Source of the DNA: JANNMJ01 sp031397815
GTDB taxonomy: Bacteria > Bacteroidota > Bacteroidia > Cytophagales > Hymenobacteraceae
Assembly (NCBI GenBank): GCA_031397815.1
Contig: JANNMJ010000004.1
Location: 1 to 64,000, forward strand
Direction of reading: 5' to 3'
DNA: 64,000 nucleotides
In this document: positions 9,693 through 18,211 of the stretch, piece after piece
How the letters are laid out: each line of letters starts with the position of its first letter
Numbering within the stretch: position 1 is the first letter of the stretch
The notes under the pieces: generated by a model
What the model was told of the DNA's origin: nothing
Seen by the model: only the letters and a program-made list of their open reading frames with translations
Database searches by the model: none
Translations under genes and position numbers: made by a program

Positions 9693-11156
9693 TTACCGCC
9701 AACCGCCGCCCAACGACCGGTACACATTAACCGCCGCATTCATCTGCTGCAACCGGTTCTCTATCAAGTCGAATCGCGATTCCAGCGCTTCCCGCTGCGT
9801 TAACAGCACTTCCATATAATCGGCGCGGGCCGATTTGAAGAGCATGTTGGCAATCGTGACGGACTGGTTGAGGGCGTCGACTTCCTTCGTCTTCGCTTGG
9901 TAGCTTTTTTCCAGATTGCCGATGTTGGCGACTTGGTTGGCTACTTCGAGATAGGCGAGGCGGAGGGTTTGCTCGTATTTATAAACCGCCTGCGCTTGGC
10001 GGGCGTTGGCGGAATAATAATTCGCTTTCAGGCCGTTGCGGTTTACCAGCGGCGCTACTAAATCGCCGCCGATTCCGTAGAGCAGCGATTCAGGAAGGGC
10101 GGTAAGCAAGGCGGGCGTAAAGGCTTGAATGCCGAAACCTGCCGTGAAGCTGAGCGACGGGTAAAAGCTCGCCCGCGCCACCTGCACATCCAGCCGGTTC
10201 GCGGCCAGATTCTGCTCCGCCTGCCGGATATCCGGGCGGTTATTCAGCAGCTGCGCGGGCAAACCGGCCACCACCTTCGGGAGCGACATATTCGTGAGCG
10301 ACTGGTCGTTCCGGACGATGTGCTGCGGATAGCGCCCCACCAGATAATTGAGGTGGTTTTCAGCTTCGATGATTTGCTGCTGAAGGTTGAATTGCAGGCT
10401 GCGCGTGTGCTGCACCTGCGCCTCAAACCGCAGCACGGCCAGCTCCGTGACCTTGGCAGCGGCCATTTGGAGACGCACGATTTCGAGCGCGTCGGACTGA
10501 ATCTTGATATTCTGCTCCACGATGGCGAGCTGATTATCGAGCGCCAATAACTCAAAATACGAGTTCGCGATTTCGGCAATCAGGTTCGTCACCATAAAAT
10601 TCCGGCCTTCCACCGACGCCAGATACCGCGATACGGCCGCTTTGCGGGCGTTCCGGAGGCGGTGCCAGATATCGACCTCCCAGTTGGCGAAGGCGCCGAG
10701 CTGGAAATTCGATAAGGGGTCGGGCGTGGTGCGACCGGGTTTTATGTCGAGGTTTTCCTCGGTGGTGCCTTGCACGGTATAGCGGCCTACTTTATCCAGC
10801 TCGGCCCGCCCGCCGATGCCTACGAACGGCAGATATTCGCCTTTGCGGGCGCGAATCTCGTTGCGGGCAATCTCAATTTCCTGTCGGGTGATATTCAGCT
10901 CCTGATTATTTTGCAGCGCTGTATCGATCAGGCCCTTTAGGTAAGGGTCGGTGAAGAACTCCTGCCAACGGACCAGCGCCGAGGTGGTGGTGTCGGTGGC
11001 GGAAGTGGCGTTGTAGGCCGACGGCACTTGGCGGCTCTCGGCTTTCTCGGTCAGTTTCGGCGCACAGCTCGTGGCGACTATTACCAGCCCCGCTGTGCCC
11101 AGTGCTTGAAATAGTCCCTGAAACAGACGATTTTTAAGGATGTGACGCGATTTCAT
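9693..11156 (-). CDS. RND efflux outer-membrane factor (TolC/OprM family lipoprotein)
   Basis: 487-residue outer-membrane channel of a tripartite efflux pump. It has a signal peptide with lipobox (VATSC, Cys at about 31), then two outer-membrane efflux protein repeats rich in long amphipathic helices, including ELNITRQEIEIARNEIRARK and the family hallmark NNRPDIRQAEQNLAANRLDV (about 305-325). The N-terminus overlaps the pump gene stop by 23 bases, placing it last in the operon adaptor-pump-channel. Substrates cannot be read from the sequence. Confidence 0.92.
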   Translation of the reverse strand: MKSRHILKNRLFQGLFQALGTAGLVIVATSCAPKLTEKAESRQVPSAYNATSATDTTTSALVRWQEFFTDPYLKGLIDTALQNNQELNITRQEIEIARNEIRARKGEYLPFVGIGGRAELDKVGRYTVQGTTEENLDIKPGRTTPDPLSNFQLGAFANWEVDIWHRLRNARKAAVSRYLASVEGRNFMVTNLIAEIANSYFELLALDNQLAIVEQNIKIQSDALEIVRLQMAAAKVTELAVLRFEAQVQHTRSLQFNLQQQIIEAENHLNYLVGRYPQHIVRNDQSLTNMSLPKVVAGLPAQLLNNRPDIRQAEQNLAANRLDVQVARASFYPSLSFTAGFGIQAFTPALLTALPESLLYGIGGDLVAPLVNRNGLKANYYSANARQAQAVYKYEQTLRLAYLEVANQVANIGNLEKSYQAKTKEVDALNQSVTIANMLFKSARADYMEVLLTQREALESRFDLIENRLQQMNAAVNVYRSLGGGWR

Positions 11157-14100
11157 CTTGGGTTAGCCGGGGCTCGAAGGTTTCAGAAATAGGTGTTTCT
11201 TCCTCATACTTGATGAGGTTCCGACCGGCCGACAGTGTGCCAAAGACGTAGTACAGGCCCGGCACGATGATGACGCCGAACACGGTCCCGAACAGCATCC
11301 CGCCGAGCGCCGCCGTGCCGATGGTGCGGTTGCCGATGGCACCCGCGCCGGTGGCGAGCACCAGCGGAATCAGCCCGGCGATGAACGCGAAGGAGGTCAT
11401 CAGAATCGGCCGAAAACGCGCTTTGGCGCCTTCAATGGCCGCCGCCCGGACCGTCATGCCCTCTTGGTGCTTCTGCACCGCGAACTCGACAATTAAGACG
11501 GCGTTCTTACCCAGCAGCCCCACCAGCATCACCAGCCCGACCTGCGCATAAATGTCGTTGGCGAGGCCGAGGAGCTTGATGAGCGCAAACGACCCAAAAA
11601 TGCCTGCCGGTAGCGACAGAAGCACCGCCAAGGGCAAAAGGAAGCTTTCGTACTGCGCCGCCAGCACCAAATACACGAACCCGAGCACGACGAGGAAAAT
11701 AATAATCGCCTCGTTCCCGCGCGCCACTTCATCCTTGGATAAGCCGCCCCAGTCGATGTCGTATCCGCGTGGGAGGGTTTTGGCGGCTACTTCCTGCACC
11801 GCTTTAATGGCCTCGCCGCTGCTGAAGCCTTCCGCCGCGTTCCCCCGGATGGAGGCGGTGGTGTACATGTTGTAGCGGTTGATCTCGTTGGCGCCCTGCG
11901 ACTTTGCGATTTTCATGAACGCCGAGAACGGCACCATCTCGCCCTTGTCGTTCTTCGCCCACATATTCAGAATATCTTCCGGCAAGCGGCGATATTCGGG
12001 CGAAGCCTGCACGTAGACTTTGAAGAAGCGCTGGTATTTAATAAAACCCAGCTCATACGTGCTGCCCACCATAATGGAGAGCGTATTCATGGCGTTGCCG
12101 ATGGTGACGCCCTTCTGCATCGCGAGCTGATTGTCGATTTGCAGCTCGTATTGCGGGTAATCGGCGGAGAAGAAGGTGAACAGGCCCGATAGCTCCGGTC
12201 GCTTTCTCAGCTCCGTCATAAAGCCTTCGTTCACTTTTTCGAGGGCTTTATAATCACCGGTGTTGGTTTTATCGAGTAGCTGGAGCTGGAAGCCGCCCGC
12301 GGCGCCGTAACCCGGTACGGCGGGTGGCTCGAAGAACTCGACGGTGGCGCCGGGGATTTTCCGCGCCTTTCGCTCCAACGCCTCAATCACATCGTGGACC
12401 GATTCTTTGCGCTCCGACCACGGCTTGAGGTCGATGAGGCAGGTGCCGGCGTTCGAGCCACGGCCTTCGGTCAGCACTTCGTACCCCGCGAGCGTCGAGA
12501 CGTTCTCGACGCCCGACACCTCGCGGGCCAGCTTTTGCAGCTTTTGGGCAATGGCGTTGGTGCGTTCGAGCGTAGAGCCGGGCGGCGTTTGGATGATGGC
12601 GTAAATCAGCCCTTGGTCTTCGCTCGGGATGAAGCCGGTCGGGAGCTTGGCGGTGATGCCGAAAATGGCGAGTCCGAAGATCAGCAGCAGCCCAAACGTG
12701 ACGACTTGCCGGTCGACGATATGGTCGAGCACTTTTACGTAGCGCCCGGTCAGGCGCTCGAAGCCGCGGTTGAAGGCGTCGAAAAAGCGCTGCATCGGCG
12801 TTTTTTTCTTCGTTTCGCCGTGATGATTTTTCAGAATCATCGCGCACAGCACGGGCGTGAGCGTCAGGGCGACGATGCCTGAAATGACGATGGCGGTGGC
12901 CATCGTGATGGAAAACTGCCGGTAGAAAATCCCGACCGGGCCGCTCATAAACGCCACCGGCACGAATACGGCCGTCATGAGCAGCGTAATGGCGATGATG
13001 GCGCCGCTGATTTCGCCAATCACGCCGCGCACCGCCTGATACGGCGTGAGGTGCGGCTGCTCTTCCATCTTGGCGTGAACCGCCTCGACGACCACAATTG
13101 CGTCATCAACCACGATGCCGATGGCGAGTACCAGCGCGAAGAGCGTAATCATGTTGATGGTCAGGCCGAACGCCTGCATCGCCATAAACGACCCAATCAG
13201 CGACACCGGCACCGCGAGCGCCGGGATCAGCGTCGAGCGCCAATCGCCGAGGAAGAGGAAGACCACGAGCGCCACGAGGAGGAAGGCGTCGCGGAGGGTA
13301 TCGACGACGTTTTCGATGGAAGCGCCGAGGAAGTTCGAGACGTCGTAGCTGATTTTATAGTCCATTCCCGGCGGGAACGACGTTTTCTTCATCTCATCGA
13401 GCTTCGCCTTCACTTCCGCAATGACGTCGCTCGCGTTGGACCCGTACGTCTGTTTCAGCACGATAGCCGCCGACGGGTACTGGTTCAGGTTCGAATAAAT
13501 GTCGTAGAACTCGCTGCCCAGCTCCACGGTCGCCACGTCTTTGAGGCGCAGGAGCTCGCCGTTGGGGTTGGCGCGGAGGATGACGTCGCGGTATTGTTCC
13601 TCGTCGTTGAAGCGGCCTTTGTAGCTCAGCACGTATTCCAGCGCTTCGGCGCGTTGGCCGTCGCTGCGGCCGATACGGCCCGGCGAGCCGATGACGCTTT
13701 GCTCATCAAGGGCCTTCATCACGTCGTCGACGGAGATGTTGTAGGCGCGCATCCGGTCGGGCTTGAGCCAGATCCGCATCGCGTATTGGCGGCTGCCGAG
13801 GATGTTGGCCCGCCCGATGCCGCTGATCCGTTGCAGCTCCGGAATGAGGTTGACACCGGCGAAGTTGAACAGGTACTTCATGTCAGTGCCCTTGTCCTTG
13901 CTGTACAGGTTCACGTACATCAGCATGTTCGGCACGATGCGGTTCACGATGATGCCCTCGCGCTGCACCAGCACCGGCAAACGGTTGATAACCTGCGCAA
14001 TCCGGGTGTTGACGTTCACGACGGCCTGCTCCGGGTCGGTGCCGAGGTTGAAGACGATCTGGATGTTCGCTTCCCCGGCGCTCACCGCGTCGGAGGTCAT

Positions 14101-14331
14101 GTATTTCATCCCCGGCACGCCGTTCACGGCCTGTTCCAGCGGGATAAGCACCGATTCAGTCAGCACCTTGGCACTCGCGCCGGGGTACGCCGCGCTTACC
14201 ATCACCATCGGCGGCGAAATCTCGGGGAACTGCGAGGTGGGAAGGGTTTTAATCGCGATCAGGCCGATGAAAACGATCACCACCGAAATCACGATGGCGA
14301 ACACGGGCCGCCGCAAGAATTTATTGAACAT
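11134..14331 (-). CDS. RND efflux pump, AcrB/HAE1 family
   Basis: Inner-membrane proton-driven drug exporter, 1065 residues from the start chosen at MFNKFLRRPVFAIVIS, the standard AcrB-family N-terminus. The open frame extends 44 residues upstream, but that part is low-complexity and unlike the family. Twelve transmembrane segments are arranged as two halves with large periplasmic loops. The TM4 motif GIVVDDAIVVVEAV carries the paired Asp residues of proton translocation. The porter-domain start FPEISPPMVMVSAAYPGAS is typical. It is between its adaptor (upstream) and channel (overlapping downstream). Confidence 0.95.
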   Translation of the reverse strand: MFNKFLRRPVFAIVISVVIVFIGLIAIKTLPTSQFPEISPPMVMVSAAYPGASAKVLTESVLIPLEQAVNGVPGMKYMTSDAVSAGEANIQIVFNLGTDPEQAVVNVNTRIAQVINRLPVLVQREGIIVNRIVPNMLMYVNLYSKDKGTDMKYLFNFAGVNLIPELQRISGIGRANILGSRQYAMRIWLKPDRMRAYNISVDDVMKALDEQSVIGSPGRIGRSDGQRAEALEYVLSYKGRFNDEEQYRDVILRANPNGELLRLKDVATVELGSEFYDIYSNLNQYPSAAIVLKQTYGSNASDVIAEVKAKLDEMKKTSFPPGMDYKISYDVSNFLGASIENVVDTLRDAFLLVALVVFLFLGDWRSTLIPALAVPVSLIGSFMAMQAFGLTINMITLFALVLAIGIVVDDAIVVVEAVHAKMEEQPHLTPYQAVRGVIGEISGAIIAITLLMTAVFVPVAFMSGPVGIFYRQFSITMATAIVISGIVALTLTPVLCAMILKNHHGETKKKTPMQRFFDAFNRGFERLTGRYVKVLDHIVDRQVVTFGLLLIFGLAIFGITAKLPTGFIPSEDQGLIYAIIQTPPGSTLERTNAIAQKLQKLAREVSGVENVSTLAGYEVLTEGRGSNAGTCLIDLKPWSERKESVHDVIEALERKARKIPGATVEFFEPPAVPGYGAAGGFQLQLLDKTNTGDYKALEKVNEGFMTELRKRPELSGLFTFFSADYPQYELQIDNQLAMQKGVTIGNAMNTLSIMVGSTYELGFIKYQRFFKVYVQASPEYRRLPEDILNMWAKNDKGEMVPFSAFMKIAKSQGANEINRYNMYTTASIRGNAAEGFSSGEAIKAVQEVAAKTLPRGYDIDWGGLSKDEVARGNEAIIIFLVVLGFVYLVLAAQYESFLLPLAVLLSLPAGIFGSFALIKLLGLANDIYAQVGLVMLVGLLGKNAVLIVEFAVQKHQEGMTVRAAAIEGAKARFRPILMTSFAFIAGLIPLVLATGAGAIGNRTIGTAALGGMLFGTVFGVIIVPGLYYVFGTLSAGRNLIKYEEETPISETFEPRLTQDEIASHP

Positions 14332-14547
14332 GGAAGGAGGAGAAGGTCGGTCCGCAGGCCGGGACCGGATGAGATAGTCGGCGTCGGCGCTTTGCTTACC
14401 GCTTGCGCGTGGCGCGCTGCGCGCTGTGCTTGGCGCGTCACAGACGCGCCCCCGGTTAGACACGCGTCGGAGACGCGCGCCAGCTTAAGGATTGGATTTC
14501 GCCAAAAAAGAAATCAGCGAAATCAAATAATCCGCTCAATCAGCGAT

Positions 14548-15660
14548 CTACTCGGAATACACTTTCAGGCTCGGCAGCACCGCTTTCATATCCTGAAAAT
14601 CGTAGTCGATCTTATCGCCGTCCTTCACTTTGCGGATGCCTTCGAGCAGGATCTGGTCGTCGGCGGTCAGGCCGCTTTTGATGACGTAGAGGTCGGGCAT
14701 TTCGGCGCCGAGGGTGATTTCGCGCTGGTGAATCACCTTGTTCTTATCGACCACGAAGACGAACTTCTTCTCCAGAATCTCGAACGTGGCCTTCTGCGGA
14801 ATTATCAGGGCGTTTTTGAGCGGCACTTCCATCAGGATGCTGCCGGTTTCGCCGTTCCGCAGGAGGCCGTGCGGGTTCGGGAAAGTGGCGCGGAAGGCAA
14901 TGTTGCCGGTTTCGTTATCGAAATCGGCCTCAATCGTCTGCACCTCGCCGGGGTATGGGAACACTTGCTGGTTCGCCATCAGGAGCTTCACCCGCTCAAG
15001 CGCCGCCGCCTTTGCTTCCGCTTTGGTTTGGGCCTGCACCTGGGCCTCGTACGCTAGGTATTCGGCCTCAGGGACGTTGAAATAGACCCACATCTTGCTG
15101 TTATCGGCGAGCGTCGTGAGCAATTCGCCCTCATCGACGAGGCTGCCGAGGCGGACGTGCAGGCGGTCCATGATCCCGTCGAAGGGGGCTTTGATCTGCG
15201 TGAATTGCAGGTGCGTCTGCGCCAGCGATACCTCCGCTTTCGCCTTCTCGAACTTGGCTTCCGCCAGCGCCAGCTCATTCGGCGAGACTACGTTCTTATC
15301 CGCCAGAGTCTTCGTGTTCTGATACTCCAGCCCCACGTATTTGGCCTCTGCCTGCGTTTTCTGCAATTCGGCCTGATAAATCAGGGGCATAATCTGAAAC
15401 ATCAGCTGCCCCGCCCGAACCGTCTGCCCTTCATCGACCAGAATCTTCTGCAAGTAGCCCTTCTCCAGAGCCCGCAGCTCGATGTGCTGGATGGAGTGAA
15501 TCTGGGCGACGTACTGCTTCGTGATGGCCGTGTCGCGCTGGAGCGGCCTTGTGACCAGATACTTGACCGGCGCTTCCTTTTCTACTTCTTTGTGCGTGCA
15601 ACCCGACAGAAAGTGCAAGCCGCACAGACTCAGGAGTACGAAGGTGCTTATTCTTTTCAT
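14548..15660 (-). CDS. RND efflux periplasmic adaptor (membrane fusion protein)
   Basis: 370-residue lipoprotein adaptor bridging pump and channel. I start it at MKRISTFVLLSLCGLHFLSGC because this gives a lipoprotein signal peptide (LSGC). The frame is open 70 residues further upstream but that stretch lacks family features. Biotinyl-lipoyl-like halves flank a helical hairpin (QAEAKYVGLEYQNTKTLADK through KFEKAKAEVSLAQTH), followed by beta-barrel and membrane-proximal domains. It is the first gene of the efflux operon, with a 216-base gap before the pump gene in which I see no gene. Confidence 0.92.
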   Translation of the reverse strand: MKRISTFVLLSLCGLHFLSGCTHKEVEKEAPVKYLVTRPLQRDTAITKQYVAQIHSIQHIELRALEKGYLQKILVDEGQTVRAGQLMFQIMPLIYQAELQKTQAEAKYVGLEYQNTKTLADKNVVSPNELALAEAKFEKAKAEVSLAQTHLQFTQIKAPFDGIMDRLHVRLGSLVDEGELLTTLADNSKMWVYFNVPEAEYLAYEAQVQAQTKAEAKAAALERVKLLMANQQVFPYPGEVQTIEADFDNETGNIAFRATFPNPHGLLRNGETGSILMEVPLKNALIIPQKATFEILEKKFVFVVDKNKVIHQREITLGAEMPDLYVIKSGLTADDQILLEGIRKVKDGDKIDYDFQDMKAVLPSLKVYSE

Positions 15661-15792
15661 GAGCGCTTTTGCCGCTGGGAAGGAGGTAATGGAGAGGGCG
15701 ACAGATTTGGTGCTGCAAAGCTCTCGGCGCTCACATGAAGGGATCATGAAGCGACGCCCACCGGGAAAAGCAGCAGGGTCCGGCCGGGCGCT

Positions 15793-15813
15793 TGTCGCAT
15801 CAAAATGCGCTAT
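15793..15813. repeat. 21-base intergenic repeat, copy 2
   Basis: Same as 8481-8501 with one substitution (CGCATCAAAATGCG core). It lies upstream of the efflux operon. Confidence 0.6.
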
Positions 15814-15949
15814 CGAAGCTTTTAAGCCGCTCCGTCCTTTGTACCGCAGAACGGCCGTGCGCCGACCCAAGCCGGACTTACCAGCGCGGACTGTTCTCCC
15901 CGGAGTTCGTTTTATCGCCCCCTTCCCTTCCTGACCTCTACCTAAGAAG

Positions 15950-15984
15950 AAATCCCCCCGATGCTGAGCGCGTCGGGGGGATTT
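15950..15984. terminator. 12-bp C/G-run hairpin
   Basis: Perfect arms AAATCCCCCCGA / TCGGGGGGATTT with an 11-base loop, followed on the plus strand by GAGTTTTT. It has terminator form, but no plus-strand gene ends just before it, so it may be another intergenic palindrome. Confidence 0.4.
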
Positions 15985-16150
15985 CGAGTTTTTGCGGGTG
16001 GGTGAACGGCGATGGGTGTTGACGGTGGGTGGGTATATGCACCGTCAAACTGCGCGTGGCCAGCTCTGCCCCAGTGTGGGCTCCAACCAGCGAATTACCG
16101 CCATCTCGGGGACAGCGCTGGCCACACTGGTAAGGATGCGCCGCTTGGGG

Positions 16151-16280
16151 TGGCGGGTCAAGAGACCCGCGAATAGCCGACACGGGGCTGGAGCCCCGCG
16201 TCAACAACATCCCAATCAATCGTTCAAAATACCCCGAAGGGGTTTCATCCCAGAAGCCCGGGGTTGCCGAAGGCTACCCC
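16151..16280. repeat. Dispersed intergenic element, copy B (inverted)
   Basis: Reverse-complement relative of 7801-7950 with the same block order, differing in spacers and single bases. The pair encloses the response regulator, VOC and efflux genes. Confidence 0.75.
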
Positions 16281-16324
16281 GGGCACACGCCGGGCACACG
16301 CCGGGCACACGCCGGGCACACGCC
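16281..16324. repeat. 11-base tandem repeat, four copies
   Basis: Four perfect copies of GGGCACACGCC, directly continuing copy B of the dispersed element. Probably slippage-prone. Confidence 0.85.
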
Positions 16325-16779
16325 GGGCGTACCCTAGACACTCAACTCCCCATTAAAAAATAAAATCAAAATCTTCCCCTCATCACTCCAAAACCAACCC
16401 TTAACATTAAACTAACACCCATTTTCCCCCAAAATAGCTTTAATTTCAGTGGTAGCACTGATGATTCAGGGTACCGGAAGCCCGTAGGTTTGTATCGTTG
16501 GATTCAGGCAGCAAAACGGCCTCTAGAACTTGTTTTTCAAGCATTGACTTGCTGATTGCCCGGCTTCTTTGAGGCACGAGGCAGAGGCGACTGGTGGTTA
16601 TTCCCGCTCAAACGGAAATAAATCACTGTAAAATAAATTATTAGTTTCTCAACTCTCCGGCCATCGGCTTTCGATGACTGGAGCGGCCCGGGAATGCCCA
16701 AATAATACCTGATATACGGAGTAAGCCGAAAATCCGTCCAAAGAGTAGGCACCAAACCGTTCACCCCCCTCTCACTCAC

Positions 16780-16986
16780 ATGTCAGATACCCAAAAATTC
16801 CTCACCCAGCTTGCTGGCGACGAATCCGCCCGCAAATCCCTGCAAAACGCCGACGACGAGGCCATCGCGAAGTACGCCAAGGAGAAGGGCTTCAGCATCG
16901 ACTCGGGCGAGCTGCAAAAGATGCGGACGAAGCATCAGTCGTCGAGCCACAACACGATGCTCGGCACGTCTATCGGCTGGAGCTAG
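16780..16986 (+). CDS. Nif11-type leader peptide, candidate RiPP precursor
   Basis: 68 residues. Residues 5-46 match the Nif11-like leader pattern: FLTQLAGDESARKSLQNADD, then AIAKYAKEKGF and a SGELQKM end. The remaining C-terminal 20 or so residues, rich in Ser/Thr/His and ending GTSIGWS, would be the core. No Gly-Gly cleavage site is seen. A strong hairpin follows 13 bases later, then two genes that overlap each other. Nif11 leaders are known substrates of peptide-modifying enzymes; that this one is modified is inference. Confidence 0.75.
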   Translation: MSDTQKFLTQLAGDESARKSLQNADDEAIAKYAKEKGFSIDSGELQKMRTKHQSSSHNTMLGTSIGWS

Positions 16987-16998
16987 GCTTCCCTTGGG

Positions 16999-17033
16999 AA
17001 AACCGGCCGGTGCTTGGCGCCGGTCGGTTTTTT
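16999..17033 (+). terminator. Attenuator-like hairpin after the leader peptide
   Basis: AAACCGGCCGGTGC pairs with GCGCCGGTCGGTTT (two G-U pairs) around a short TTG loop and runs into TTTTTT. It lies between the precursor and its presumed modification genes, a placement common in RiPP operons where the precursor mRNA is made in excess. Confidence 0.75.
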
Positions 17034-17074
17034 CATTGCCGACCGTCGTTTCCTCTTCCCCCCTTCTCCCGGCC

Positions 17075-18211
17075 ATGTACGCTCTCACTTGTGCGCTCGC
17101 GCATCTGCCTCGTCCGCTGATCGATGAGGCGCAGCAAGCTGGTTTGCGGCTATGCGCCGACGCTTGGCCGGGACCAGCCATCAACTTCTTCGGTTTCGAA
17201 ACGGTGCTCGGCACCGAAGCCGCTACCGTCGATTTCGCCTGCAACCTCACCGCCGACGGGCTGCGCTACGTGGCGCACGCACCGTCTGCCTCCCCTCCCA
17301 TTCCGGCCGCTTTGGCGCGCCTTGCGCAGGATTGGGCGGCGGCGGGTCAGCACCCGGACCGCGAACGGGCGGCCGGGAATTTCTGGCTCGAATACGACAC
17401 CAGTCAGCCCACTCCCCTCGACCCGAGCGCGCCGCCGTCGGTGTTCGTCGCGCTTGATAACCCCGCCGATTGGCGCACCCGCTACCGGCAGGATTGGCTC
17501 AGCAACGTGCTCCTGCCGGGGCGCATCGCCGAAGCGCAGCGCCGGCCGATTGGGCAGCTACTCAGCCGCTGCCTGGCGGCTTTACCGCCCGGCGTACAGA
17601 AAATACAGGTCGGCATGATGCTGGCGCGCCCCCTGCCCGCCGTGCGGCTGTGCGCCTTCAACCTGACCGCTGCCGACGTGCTGCCCTACTTGGCAGCCGT
17701 GGGCTGGAATGGCCCTGAAGCCGCCGTATCGGCCCTTTTAGACCAGTACGCACCCCTCGCCGATAGCCTGTGCCTGCATCTGGACATTGGTAGCAGCCTC
17801 TTCCCGACCCTCGGGCTGGAGCTGATTTACGAGGCCGCGCACCCGCGGCACTGGCAGCCCGCCGTGAACCCGCGCTGGGCGCAATTGCTGGGGCGCCTCA
17901 CCGCTGCGGGCCTCTGCGAACCGGCCAAAATGGCCGCGCTGCTGGATTTTCCGGCGCAGGTACCCGTCACGTTGCCGCTGATTGAGCGCCTGATTGCGGC
18001 CGTGCAAAGTCAGCAGAATCCGATGGCCGATGTGCCGCAGGAAGGTATCCTGACGCTCGGGCTGCAACACGTCAAGCTCAAGCTTGACGGCGCAGGGCAG
18101 CTCACGGCCAAAGCGTATTTCGGCGGGCAGCTCGACCCCGACAACCTCTCGGAGACGATGGCCGCGCACGCGGCTCCGGAAACCTTCGCCCTTCAAACCG
18201 CCACCCGATGA
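17075..18211 (+). CDS. Unrecognised protein, partner of the Nif11 peptide
   Basis: 378 residues from ATG (MYALTCALAHLPRP). The frame is open to 16811 but that part overlaps the leader peptide gene. No signal peptide or membrane segment. Notable conserved-looking stretches are NFWLEYDTSQPTP (about 105-117), SLCLHLDIGSSLFPTLGLEL (about 230-249) and LQHVKLKLDGAGQLTAKAYF near the C-terminus. I cannot name the family. The stop overlaps the next start (ATGA), so it is coupled to the cyclase/PhyH fusion; a role in processing or recognising the precursor is inferred from context only. Confidence 0.8.
   Translation: MYALTCALAHLPRPLIDEAQQAGLRLCADAWPGPAINFFGFETVLGTEAATVDFACNLTADGLRYVAHAPSASPPIPAALARLAQDWAAAGQHPDRERAAGNFWLEYDTSQPTPLDPSAPPSVFVALDNPADWRTRYRQDWLSNVLLPGRIAEAQRRPIGQLLSRCLAALPPGVQKIQVGMMLARPLPAVRLCAFNLTAADVLPYLAAVGWNGPEAAVSALLDQYAPLADSLCLHLDIGSSLFPTLGLELIYEAAHPRHWQPAVNPRWAQLLGRLTAAGLCEPAKMAALLDFPAQVPVTLPLIERLIAAVQSQQNPMADVPQEGILTLGLQHVKLKLDGAGQLTAKAYFGGQLDPDNLSETMAAHAAPETFALQTATR

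Larger units (their letters stand above)
15661..16779. other. Long intergenic region rich in repeats
   Basis: About 1.1 kb with no supported gene between the divergent efflux operon and the Nif11 peptide. It holds a 21-base repeat copy, a C6/G6 hairpin, a palindromic block near 16055-16130, copy B of the dispersed element, an 11-base tandem repeat and an A/C-rich stretch (about 16350-16450). Promoters in both directions should lie here, but I could not pick out a clear TAnnTTTG box. Confidence 0.6.

Noticed and set aside
13051..15057. 668-residue plus-strand open frame opposite the efflux pump and adaptor genes
   Set aside because: It is the complement of two strongly recognised genes, has His/Arg-rich composition typical of an antisense shadow in GC-rich DNA, and spans their intergenic gap.
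16811..17074. N-terminal extension of the 378-residue RiPP-locus protein
   Set aside because: It would overlap the Nif11 peptide in another frame and run through the hairpin; composition is shadow-like.
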